Shown one piece after another: positions 1 to 41,110 of a DNA stretch of 64,000 nucleotides. The stretch covers positions 112,369,554 to 112,433,553 of the forward strand of contig CM041083.1 of NCBI GenBank assembly GCA_023079485.1, written 5' to 3'. The notes under the pieces are model-generated. The model had not been told where the DNA came from, searched no databases, and worked only from the letters and a program-made list of their open reading frames with translations. The number at the start of each line of letters is the position of its first letter. Position 1 is the stretch's first letter. This stretch comes from Archilochus colubris (Eukaryota > Chordata > Aves > Apodiformes > Trochilidae). The translations under genes were made by a program, and so were the position numbers.

Positions 1-29400
<29,400 letters not shown>

Positions 29401-29830
29401 GGCTGAACATAATGGGAGCAGCGCTACCGGCCCCCAGCAAAACGCGCACGGCTGCGGGGCCGGGCAGCGGCAACCCGAGCCGGGAGCGGCACCACGGCGT
29501 CCGCCCGCCTGCCCGGGGACGCGCCGCACCGCACCGCACCGCCTCGCCTCGCCTCGCACCGCCCGCCTACAGCGCAGTCACCGCCCGGCCCGCCCCTGCC
29601 GGCGGGGCGGCGAGGGGAAGCCCGGCCCGGTCCAACAGCGGCCCCAGCCCCTGCCCAGCGCTGCCCCTGTGGGCGGTGGCGGGGCGATGGAGCGCGGCCG
29701 CCGGGACCGGGCCGGGTATCGCTGGGCCCGCGGGTCCCCTGGCGTCCCCGCAGCAGACCGGGTGAGGGGGCTGCGGCAGCGCGGAGGGAGCGGGGATCCG
29801 AGCCGTGAGGGTTCGTGTCTGCCCTGAGCC

Positions 29831-30391
29831 GGCGCTGCTCAGAGAAACCATCGGCGGTGCTGCCGTCAGCGTGGGACGAGAAGAGGCAAAAAAGGGGAGT
29901 TTAAATAGAGGCACTGGGACCGGGGAGGCTTCCAGAGGCTGGGGAAAGACTCAAGTGTCAAGGCTAAAGGTGTCCTCTTTTTTCATGGGTTCAGTGTTAT
30001 TTAGTGATACGGTTTGCACGCTAAGGAACAACTGCAAATGAAAAATTATGTGAACAGACCCTCTCCCCTTTGCTCACCTCGTTTTTCACAATAGATAAAT
30101 GTGTGAATGCCTGCCTGTGAATAGAGCAGGAGTCAGTTACAAAACAGGCCTGACATTTTCCCCAGAAAAGAAAGATAATTTCATCTTCACATTCAAGAGG
30201 CTGAGGCATACTCACCTTTTATGTCAGAAGTACAAAGCCCAGTAGATAGATTTGCCAAGCAGCCCCTCAGTAGTAAGTGAGCATTTATTGAATATTCCTT
30301 CACATAGCAGGGTTATGCTCATGGTTCTGTGATCAGTCTTCCTACTCACTCCTTTGCAGCACTGTGCAGACAGCTAAAGACTTGAAAGTCT
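29831..30391. other. intergenic, upstream of C2CD2
   Basis: Transition from the CpG island to AT-rich DNA. No gene or repeat is recognised. Confidence 0.6.
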
Positions 30392-30835
30392 GGAAAAGGG
30401 CAACAAAGCTGATGAAGGATCTGGAGAACAACTCTTACAAGGAGTGACTGAGGGAACCAAGGTTGTTTAGCCTGGAGAAAAGGAGGCTGAGGGGCGACCT
30501 TATTGCTCTCCACAACTACCTGGAAGGAGGCTGTAGAAAGAGGGAGGTCAGACTCTTCTCCCTAGTAACAAGTAACAGGGCAGGAGGAAATGACCTCAAG
30601 TTGCACTAGGGGAGGTTTAGGTTGGATATTAGAAGAAATTTCTTCACCAAAAGGGTTTTTAAACACTGGAACAGGCTGCCCAGGGAGGTAGTTAAATCAC
30701 TGTCCCTGGAGGTGTCTAAAAGACGTGTAGAGGTGGTGCTCAGGAACATGGTTTAGCACTGGACTTGGTAAAGTTGTATTAATAGTTGGACTCGATGATC
30801 TTCAAGGTCTTTTCCAACCAGAATGATTCTGTGAA
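30392..30835 (+). mobile_element. CR1 LINE 3' fragment
   Basis: It encodes the degenerate C-terminal end of CR1 ORF2 (nucleotides such as tttagcctggagaaaaggag and tgcccagggaggtagttaaa) and ends in the CR1 tail '...cttttccaaccagaatgattctgtga'. It is 5'-truncated, with many differences from the other copies here. Confidence 0.9.
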
Positions 30836-31650
30836 TTTAGGAGATATTTTATTTTTCCCACTTTTCCTATAAAACATTAAATACAAGCTTTATTTTTTAC
30901 CTGGTGCCTCAGCATCTCCTTCGCCAAAGATGTCCAACTCACCAGAAGGAGGAAAAAACCAAATCTGTGTTTCACTGCAGCCTTGAGCATAAATTCAAGA
31001 CTAAGTACTCTCTGACAACCACAGCAAATGACTCTTATTATCAGTAGGAGTTTTGTGATAAGGGGGAGGAAATAGACTTTTGATAGTAAATAAAAGTTTC
31101 ATCATTATTTATTTCCGTCACATTCATTTTTAGTAAGTTCCTGTTTGGTTTTCAGAGTGCTGCTTTATCAGCTCATTGCTATTTGTGTCCTCATTTTTCT
31201 TCTGGTTTTCTTTGCCTGCTCTGTTTCTTTCACAGTGACTTTCTTTACCCATGGCAAATCCCAGCCAATGAACCTGACTTGTACTTTTTGCCCAACCCAC
31301 ATGCAAACCCAACCTGCAATTAAGTCATCGAGCTTGGGAATGAAATGTCAGTCTAACTTCTTGCTCCACTTGGATTTAGGTAGTTGCCACTTGAAGGCCA
31401 GCAATATCTTTTCCTTGCTGGAAACTGGAATTCCAGACCATTGGAGTGCATGCCATGGATCACAGAGGTGAATTACTCTGTGTCCCACTGTGTCTGACTC
31501 TGTTGTGTGTCCTGAGGGATCAGTACAGATGGCAGGTGCAGAGGTGCAGAAGCTGTGTGGGCTTTCAGGACAGATGACGTACTTGCTTTCAGGACATTTT
31601 CAAGCATATTCATGGCTAGAAACAGAGGTAAAAGAAAAGGGAAGTGAGTA
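30836..31650. other. intergenic
   Basis: AT-rich unique sequence between CR1 copies. A plus frame (31145-31471) has a hydrophobic start but is overlapped by an equally open minus frame; no gene is supported. Confidence 0.55.
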
Positions 31651-33220
31651 CATTACAGAATCACTGAATGGCTGAGGATGTAAGGGACCTCTGGAGGTCC
31701 TCTCGTCCAAGTACCCTACTCCAGCAGGGCCACCCAGAGTGAGTTGCCTGGGACCATATCCAGATAGATGGCTGTTGAGTATCTCCTAGGACTCCACAAC
31801 TTCTCTGGGCGCCTGGTTGTAGTGCTGGGTCACCCTCACAGAGAGAAAGTGGTTTTCCTAATGTTTAGAGGAAACTTCCCGTGTTTCAGTCTGTGTCTGA
31901 TGCCTCTTGTCCTATCTTTGGGGGCCACTGAAAAGAGAGTGGCTCTGTCTTCTTTGCCCCCTCCATTCAGATATTTATATTCACAGGTAAGAACCTACCT
32001 AAACATTCTCTAGCCTTCCCCCTCCTGGTTCTCTCAGCCTTTCCTCATAAAAGAAATGTTCCAGTATCTTAGTTTCATCATAGTAGCCTTTCACTGGGCT
32101 GTCTCCAGTGGAGATATGGTATTCCAGGTGTGGCATTGCTACGAATAAGCAAAGGAGAAGGATCACCTCCATTGGCCTGCTGCCAACACTCCTAATGTAG
32201 TACAGGATGCCATTAGCCTTTTTGCTGTAAGGGCATGTTGTTGGCTCATGTCCAATTTGCTGTCCACCTGGATCCCCACATCTTTTCTGCAAAGCTGCTT
32301 TCTAGCTGGGCAGCCCCCAGCATGGATCTCCTTTTCCTCCTGAGATGCAGGACTTTGCACACCTCCTTGCTAAACTTCTTGAGGTTACTGACAGCCCATT
32401 TCTATAGCCCTTCAAGGTCTCTCTAGATGGCAGCATGACCCTCTGGTGTATCAGCAATTCCTCACAGTTTTGTGCCATCTGTAGGCTTGCTGAGGGTACA
32501 CTTGGGTTCATCTCCAGATCATTGCTGAAGGTGTTGAGAAGGACTGGACCCAATATTGACCCCTGGGATACACCACTAGTTACCTGCCTCCAACTAGATT
32601 TCATTCTATTGATCACCACTCTGGGTGCAGTCACCCAACCAATTTTCAGTCCACCTTACTGTCCACTTTCCAGCCCATATTTCATCAGCTTCTCAATGAA
32701 GACCTTATGTGAATGTCAAAAGCCAAGGTAGACAATATTCACTGCTCTCTCCTCATCTACCAAGCCAGCAGTTTCATCTTCATAGTTACTCCAGTTGGTC
32801 AAGCATGACATCCCCTTGATGAATCCCTGCTGACTATTCCTGATGACTTTCTTGTTTGTCATATGCCTGGAAATGGTGTCCAGAATTAGCTGCTCCATAA
32901 CCTCCCCAGGGATCAAGATGAGGCTGACTGGCCTGTAGATCCCAGGGTCCTCTGTACTGCCTCTTTTGAAGTTTGCTTTTGCTTTCCTCCAGTCTTCTGA
33001 CACTTCTCTCAGCCACCACGATAATTCAAAGATGATTGAGAGTGGCCTTGCAGTGACATCTCAGCTTCCTCAGCACCTGTGGGTGCATCCCATGAGGGCC
33101 ACTGTACTCATACATGGCCAGATTGCTTAAATATTCCTTGACCTGATCCTCTTCCACCAAAGGTATGTCATCTTTGTTTCAGACTTCCACCTTTGTCTCT
33201 CAGGCCTGGGATTCCTAGAG
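31651..33220 (-). mobile_element. CR1 LINE, longer 3' part with reverse-transcriptase remnants
   Basis: A minus-strand CR1 whose 3' end lies at about 31651 (plus strand 'cattacagaatcactgaatgg'). Minus translations give recognisable reverse-transcriptase pieces, such as IYRPVSLILIPGEVMEQLIL near 32.9 kb and [17 protein letters not shown] near 32.6 kb, in broken frames. Parts of the element between and after these pieces are missing or scrambled. It is an old, inactive copy. Confidence 0.88.
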
Positions 33221-35904
33221 ATCTATTACATTAACATTTAATACACTATTTATGAATATGGGGGCTATGCCCCTGGGAGGAGGAGCAGGTTGTTTCCTGA
33301 GAAGCAGTTTCATAATTTCGTGCTGTAAGTAAATTGCCCACATTTACACTTGTAAGCTGCACACTTAACAGAGCCAGAACATGGTTTTATCTGCTGTAGT
33401 TAGTTTACTGTGTGGGCATACCCAGAGATCAAAGTACTTGCCTGGGACACAGAGAAATCCAGCACTCCATTCACTGCCCTGTTGCCTTCTGCCTGCCTGG
33501 CTCCAGGCGGGTGATTTACCAAGGAGCAAAATGCTGAAATATCCAGAGATCCACAACCAGCATCATACACAGGTTGAGTTTGCTAAGAGACCAGATGTAT
33601 TAGCCAGGCACATTCATTTTAAGATCCAAACCAGTATCTTTCCTCAGTGTTGCACAGTGCTGTACCAGCTTGGCTCAGGGAGTTCTAATACAGTACTGCA
33701 GTGGCAGCCAAACCTGCCCTTGCATTGCCCCATGTTCCTGTCCCCCACATATGCCATGTAGAACTATCTTAAGCACCTGAACAACAAAGAAATATCTCAC
33801 TCATTAACTAGTGCTGCTGGATTCATGATACAACTTCCAGACACAGAAGGTGGGCAGAATTTTAGGACCTTAACTGCTTGAAATTTCCAGATTTGTTGGA
33901 GGCAGGTGAAATGGTGGCCTGGACTTGGTGTGGGCAAATGCAGGAACTGTGTTTGCTGAGGTCACAGAGGATGGGACAGAGCAGGGTATGCACTCAGATC
34001 TAGCACCCAGAAAGTGCTGAGTTTCATGGTGTAGATACAAGCAAAGAGAGCAGGATGAGATCACAGTTATTGAATCAATTTCATTTTTAAAGCTGTAAGC
34101 AGAACAACAGCAGCAACAACACAAAAGCAGGTGGCTCAATCATTGCAACGAAATGATCACAGATGCGATTACAATGCACAGAGATAAAATCAATCCAAAC
34201 TTTTCCCACTAATTCTCTGCCTCTGAGCATATTTTTTTACACACATGAAAGAAAAAGAAGGTTCGTAAGAGGCCATACATGCAGTCTAACATGAAGTCTG
34301 TAAGAAGTGCTTTGTCAGATAGTATAAAAGTGTAAGAGGTGCACGTTACCCAGCAAAACTTTTTTCCAGTGTTCCAGGACTCTGTGTGATTCCACCTTTA
34401 TAGCTACGAGGTGGCTACATTGTCTTCATTATGTGATTTTGCCAACGTAACATCCTGAAATTATACCTTTGCACACTCTTCATTGGCAGCTCTCCTGGCA
34501 GAAGCAGACCTGTCAGTCCTCACACTTGAAATGTGACTTGGCGTGTTACTTCCCATGGAAGAGGAGATAATTTCCCCTTTCATATGCAGCATTTCAGCCT
34601 CCCTTCCACTCTTTTTACCTCCTGTGCTGAAGCAGGTAACAGGCATGGCCTTCTACCTGCTGACCCTGGCAAGTCTGCTCAGGGGTCATGGAGCGAGGAG
34701 AGGCACAACACTAAAGCCAGGGATTTGAGCTCCTCCATTTGTTTCTGCCCCTACTGCTCTCCAGTTTTCTGGAACCCTTTTTAAGGTGATATTCAGCATG
34801 TGTGACCCACCTCACCTCACACCTCTTGACATCAGAAATGCTGTCCCCAGCATGACGAGAGCTGTCTGAGAAAGAGAGTGGTGGGTGTGCAAAGAGCTGG
34901 AAACAGGGCCAGGTGAGATGCTCAAAGAAATCTGGTTGGAAGATGGTCAGCAGTTTGGTACCAAGGAGGTACCATTAAGCAAGCTTTCATAACTAGGAGC
35001 TAGCACAGGAGCAATGAGGCTAGCACTGGATCTGGAGTAACTCCTCCCAGCTCATGTCTTCCAGAGATCATCCTCTTCTTACTGGAGTCTTGCTTCATAC
35101 TAAAAATGCTCTGAGATGATGACATCATTACACCTTCACTTTGACTAATTACTCTTATTTTTGGTACTTTTGCAAAATCAGGAGATGTCTGATCTATCCA
35201 AGCACAGATCTCTATTGAAAAAAAAAGTAATATATTCACCAAGATCTCATAGAAGAAAAATTTTGATTCATGAAGGTCAATTAGTTCTTCTTTGTCCAAA
35301 TGTCTACCTCTCTTAAGTGCTCAGAGAAGGCATACTGCCAGAAGCCAACTTTTTTCACTAGATCAGAAGATTGCTCTGGCAGCTTTGTTATGATGTATGT
35401 TACTAATATATAGGCATCAGCTTAAAAAAAACAAACAAAAAACCCCAGAACAAATCTTGAAAAAAAAATTCCCCAGAAATATAAGTTTTGACAAATTAGC
35501 TGTTTCAAAGCAAATAGGTCACCATGTGTTATTTTGGTCAAATGGTATTTCAAACCATGTGTTCAGATATAAAGCAACACTGCAAAGCCATGTTTAAGTC
35601 CTACTAGAACAACCATGGACCCAACTCAATTCAGCTTGGATACCTGTACTCTCCTTTGAAGCCATTCATGCACCAAAAAGACAGCCTATCAAGGAAAAAA
35701 CCAAACCAAACCAACAAACCAAGGCCAAAACCATGAGGAAGCACGCAAATAATGGCACCATGCACCACCTATTAATTTTAGAAATCTTGTGTAATTTGAT
35801 GTGTGATAACTATTTTGTTTGTCTCTGTAGGATCATACTTTTCCAGATATCTACTATCTGTGTAAATAATCCATTCCTAAGTGATCACAGCTTTTCAAAA
35901 GAAA
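33221..35904. other. intergenic
   Basis: Unique AT-rich sequence with A/C-rich low complexity at about 35694-35729. No gene or repeat is recognised. Confidence 0.55.
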
Positions 35905-36577
35905 CAAAGGCTGGGAGTCTGGATTGCCAGGAAGCTGAACATGAGCCAGCAGTGTGCCCAGGTGGCCAAGAAGGCCAATGGCATCCTGGCCTGTATCCGG
36001 AACAGCATTGCCAGCAGGTCCAAGAAAGTGATTCTGCCCCTGTACTCAGCCCTGGTGAGGCCACACCTTGAGTACTGTGTCCAGTTCTGGGCCCCCAGTT
36101 CAGGAAGGATATCGAGGTCCTGGAGCAGGTCCAAAGGAGGGCAACCGGGCTGGTGAAGGGACTCGAGCACAGACCCTGTGAGGAGAGGCTGAGGGAGCTG
36201 GGGCTGTTCAGCCTGGAGAAGAGGAGGCTCAGGGGAGACCTCATCGCTCTCTACAACTCCCTGAAAGGAGGGGGTAGCCAGGTGGGGGTTGGGCTCTTTT
36301 CCCAGATGACTTTCAACAAGACAAGAGGGCACGGTCTCAGGTTGTGCCAGGGGAAGTTTAGGTTAGATATTAGAAAGAATTTCTTTACGGAGAGAGTGAT
36401 CAAGCATTGGAATGGGCTGCCCAGGGAAGTAGTGGATTCTCTGTTCCTGGAGATATTTAAAAAGAGACTGGATGTGGCACTCAGTGCCATAGTCTAGCAA
36501 CCGCAACGGTGATAAAAGGGTTGGACTCGATGATCTCTGAGGTCCCTTCCAACCCAGCCAATTCTATGATTCTATGA
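35905..36577 (+). mobile_element. CR1 LINE 3' fragment, relatively well preserved
   Basis: It encodes the C-terminal part of CR1 ORF2 ([41 protein letters not shown]) and ends with the tail 'ccttccaacccagccaattctatgattctatga'. The reading frame is open on either side of a single-base shift between about 36080 and 36160. It is 5'-truncated. It is the best-preserved CR1 in the window, so among the younger ones. Confidence 0.93.
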
Positions 36578-39066
36578 ACAGATATTTTGTCTGATTTTCT
36601 CTTCTACTACTTATATCTGGTACTACAATGAAAGAAGGAAAAATATTTTTGCGAGTATTTATTTTTTCTGTGATGGCGAGTCTTCAAAAATATTTACCAG
36701 ACTTCAATAAAATGCTGTTAGTTTTTTGAAACTAAAACACGACAGACAAAATTATTTTTTCTGCTTTATTTTCACCTGCTAGAGTCAGTTACATTCTCTC
36801 CACCAGAGAGCGCAAGTATCACCAATGGTGATGATGCTTGGAGGGAGAGATTGCTGTGCTCTTCAGCAGCATCCTGAGCGGCTGCCTTCCTCAAGGACTG
36901 TACTCCGAGATATTTTGTGTGATTCTAAGTACATGAAGTTTATTGCCTATGGGTTAATTTAGACTCATTGTGCCCAAATTTTTAAGGCTTTTCATGACCA
37001 AGATTGAGCTGAATAATCTCCTGACACGGAAGCACTGGAGAGATCCCTGCCTCTCCTTCTAGATCTTGGGTTCTAGCCCAGGAGGTACTGACTTCCCTGG
37101 GATGTGAAATAAATAAAGGGTTTTGAAAAATCTTGGAACCCGCAGCTTCCTCTAGAAGAATAGTGAAAAAAATTCCAACTCAGTTAAATGGCTAAGAAAA
37201 TCCAAGGGCATGTAACAGTTTTGTGCTGCATGTAACCCCAGAGCACACCCCCATAAGTACTGCAAAAAGCCTAAAACACTCTGAGCCTGGAATGCCTGGG
37301 CAGAAGCTCACTCACAACACACCTGTGAAAATCCTGCCAGTTACTCTAAGGAGAACACGATGCATTACTGCAAAGACAAAGGAAAAAAAAAAATAAAAAG
37401 GTTTTAACTCCTCAGCCATGAGGTCACATTACATTCAAGTGTATTGGCTGTATGTTATAATAGGTGCTAAGCTACAACTAATCCTCTTATGTTTGCTTAG
37501 ACAACTGTCTGCACTGCAGAAACCATTGGGATAAACTGGCATCTCCCTTGGTGTCCCAACAGGGTGCCAAGGATTGAAGAGTCTGGAGATGCACATCATC
37601 TCTCACCTCATCTCTCCACTCCCAGCTGTCACTTAGGCAAAAACCATGCAGCTTAATGAAGGGAAGACTGGAGGAGAAGATAGATTTCAGATAAAAGTGT
37701 ATTTTTATATCATAATTCCCTAAAAGGGAATTTTCTCAGAACTCAGCAATTGCTGTTAAGAGAATGTATTTAAACGTGCTCATGCATTTTCATGTATATA
37801 CATAAATATAAATATACAAAGAGGAGGTTTTGCCTTAGGTGCAGTGCTTTTAGGGGTGGCTATTCAGGTGGATGTGATGCAGTCTCCTCTTTCTGGCTTC
37901 TCCTAGTGTCTGTACAGTGTTAGAGGCACATAATATATTACAGGATTGTCCCCATAAAACAAAGTTTCTATATGATTCTCCCTCTCCTGAGTTTTTTAGT
38001 AACACTTGCTAAAAACTAGCCAATTTCAAATCTCATTTTTAGTGTCTGTGATTTTCCTCCAGTTTAATTCAGAATGTGTGTTTAGCATTTTTACAGGGTT
38101 TTTTTGGTTTTTTTTTTTGCATGCTTTTAAAAAATGCATGTACATCCCTTCACACACATCAGACAAATTTCTCCTGAAACAAGCAATCTGAATGCAAGCT
38201 ATTTAAGTTTCTTTCTTGTGGCATTTGGCTGCTCAGCTGATTGATGAGTGAAGAAGAGACAGCAGCAAACAGCAGCTGCCCTGTTAACCACAACCCTGGG
38301 CTGCTATGCAGAGAGGAAATCTTTACTTTCCCCCCATGGGTGGGAGGGAACAGCCGTGTCTGTTCTGACATTAAGTGGATGCCAGTGTGTGCACTACGGA
38401 GCAAGAGATGTGCAGGGAGCCAAGGAGTAGCCAGCTGTTGTAGGATTAAGTAGGGTGGTGGTCAGTAGAGCTGAACTTACTGTTCTATATATTTCCTTCT
38501 GGTTTTATATCCTTCTCTTTATAGAAACCACTGGTGTATGTGATGAGGCAGAGAAACTGAATCTCCACAGGTACAGTTGGCACACCTGATGAAACCCTCA
38601 GGATGTGCAATTTTCAAAGCCTGTTCCAAGAGGACCCCAACTTCCCCAATGCAATACTGTAGGGAAAATACTATTAAACAAACTTTTGGCAAGTTTTCCT
38701 TCCCTTAAACTCCTACACAGCATAGAGGAATGGCCAGCCAGAAAGGGTTAGAAGGTGTCAAACCCCAGCTGTTTGTTAGGGAAGAAAGGAAGAAGCAGAA
38801 ACCAAAAATAATATTCACCACAAATTACACCTTAAACAGAGGCTGATTTTTTTTTTCTTCAGGACCACAGTTTTCTCTCTTCTGTCTCTTACATTCGTCT
38901 GCTGTTGCCATCCTACTCTCTCCCACCTCTTCTTCTGGCTCATTGCCCTGTGTTCCTCCAGACACCTGCCTGCAGAGCCTGCCAATCTCAGCATGGTCTC
39001 TTCCTTCCAGCAGAAGCATCCCTGGATGCTGGTAATCCCAGCAGGTCATGTTGTTTTCTTTCCCAG
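36578..39066. other. intergenic
   Basis: Unique sequence between two related CR1 copies. It carries a CTCF-like motif at 36800-36813; otherwise no gene or repeat is recognised. Confidence 0.55.
36800..36813 (+). promoter_or_regulatory. CTCF-like core motif
   Basis: The 14-mer ccaccagagagcgc differs at two positions from the common core CCACCAGGGGGCGC, and at one from the degenerate core. It lies between C2CD2 and ZBTB21. Motif matching alone gives many false positives. Confidence 0.3.
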
Positions 39067-39350
39067 GCAACTCTCAGCAAGACAAGAGGGCATGGTCTTA
39101 AGTTGTGCTAGGGGAGGTTTAGGTTGGATATTAGAAAGAATTTCTTTACGGAGAGGGTGATCCGGCATTGGAATGGGCTGCCCAGGGAAGTAGTGGATTC
39201 TCCATCCCTGGAGATATTTAAAAAGAGACTGGATGTGGCACTCAGTGCCATGGTCTGGTAACTGCAGTGGTAGTGGATCAAGGGTTGGACTTGGTGATCT
39301 CTAAGGTCCCTTCCAACCCAGCCAATTCTATGATTCTACGATTCTATGAT
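39067..39350 (+). mobile_element. CR1 LINE 3' fragment, related to the 36 kb copy
   Basis: Starts 'cagcaagacaagagggcatg' and ends 'aattctatgattctacgattctatgat'. It is close to the 3' third of the copy at 36.3-36.58 kb and has the same orientation. It is 5'-truncated, and the terminal octamer-like unit is repeated an extra time. Confidence 0.92.
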
Positions 39351-41110
39351 TTTTATCACCAGTGAATTTCAATGGAGAGATACACGTTGCTGGATAAGAG
39401 CCTAAAATATCAGCTTAAGCTGCAAATGACAACCAGGGCTCCATGACATAAAAAAACCTGTGTCCATTGTAGGTCCTGGACTGACAAGACACTAAGAAGT
39501 TGTCAAAGGTTATATAAAAAATACAGAGGCCATTTACGGCAAGTTGTTAAGGGAAACTGGCTTTGCATTCAATGTACTCTCTCAACACCCATAAAAGGAA
39601 GGAGAAATAGAAGTTGTGTATGTTGCTTCATTGCAGCCTACACCTTGAAAATTTCTATTGCCAGAGAATTTCAGGGCTGGGAAAAAAATTATCCATTTAG
39701 GTCCAATAGTAAAAATTACCCCGTGACTGTGTATTAAAAATAGTGATAACTGGAAACATCATATGAATGGAAAGTCAGTTAAAGTTGCTGGATTTGTTTG
39801 CAGAGCAGCTGTGTTTGAAGTATACAGCTGGAACTGGAAAAAAAATAACCACGAATATAGGTGCAATGGTCATGGTGTCATGAGTAACTTTTTATAATTT
39901 TGGTTTGCTTCTTGACTTTCATGTTGAATACAGCTTGTATGGTCTCCAGAGCAGATGTTTTCTGAGAAACATTTATGCAGATGCTTCTGATACAGAGAGA
40001 GAGAATTGTATGTAGATCTTAGCTGATGCAGAAAAAGCTGGAGGAGTTCCTTATGTTAAAAGGAGAAAGAGGGAGCTAAACCTCTGCTGATTTAAGACTG
40101 TCAACAGCTCTCTGTACTCTCTTTGCCTTCTCCACAGCTCACCTAATTTCTGATGTGCAAGGATACTCCTTGGAGCCCTTTGACTCTGTTTTCGAAGAGA
40201 ATTACGGAGCATCAAAACCACAAATCCTCTTGAGCTTGGATTCTGACCATTTGGCAGGCCTGGTACTTCAGGTCTGCCCTATGTTTTACCTGACTTAGTG
40301 CCCTGCTTACTCTGACAACAGTACACATGCACACAGAGGCAAAGCACTGGGGTAAAAAGCACAGATAATAACTTGTTCTGCTGCAAATCTTGTCCTTCCC
40401 ACTTTGCTATCCAGGCAGTGATTGTTACAAAACTTGCTGGAGATGAACTGTTGAGACCTTGTCTCCTCTGTTAGATGTGAGCGGAATAGGTCAGTGGGTT
40501 CAACCAGATGCACAAATTAAAACTGGCAAAGGTGAGCAAATGTGGAGTTCGAGAAGTTGAGAAAACTGGCCCAAGAGTTTTCAAAGATAGGTCTCATCTA
40601 CTTTGAAGAGAGGAGCTTTGGGAACCCTGTTTCCAAAAGATACTGGGATCCTTTTCTGCATCATGGGGATCTGCACGCTACATTCCCATGCAAGGGTTTT
40701 TGAAGAGGGAAATACACACAGCAAAACTGCTTTTGATGAGAGCACTGTGAAATACCATAAACACTCCTGACAGTATATTTTCAAGTATCCAGGCAAATCC
40801 AGTTTTAGATGAAGAAGATACTCAGTTGATGTGCCCTTGTTTCTACAAAGTCCCACTTAAATCACTGAATGCACAAGAAGCACAATTTGAGTTGTGCCCA
40901 AGTTTAAGAGATTGCCTAGAGCTGTTCATTTTCTTGTACTTTCCAGTAAAAAAATCAGATGAACACTTACTAAAACAAACAAAGCCATTATTTTAGTAAA
41001 GGTAAAGACTATCATTTACATGTTACAAAAGGTGCTCTTTTATAAACAAAATTACCATCCTGCAGACACAATGGTACAGCCCACTTTGCCAAGAGATTCC
41101 AGTATGACAC
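39351..41110. other. intergenic, downstream of ZBTB21
   Basis: AT-rich unique sequence between the CR1 copy and the presumed ZBTB21 polyadenylation site. No gene or repeat is recognised. Confidence 0.5.

Noticed and set aside
29401..29559. Upstream in-frame ATG for C2CD2 adding 53 residues
   Set aside because: The MAWL start has a stronger context and begins the membrane anchor directly; the added segment looks like translated GC-rich leader.
31145..31471. 108-codon plus ORF with hydrophobic start resembling a signal peptide
   Set aside because: T-rich DNA yields hydrophobic residues by default; an overlapping minus frame is equally open and no homology is recognised.
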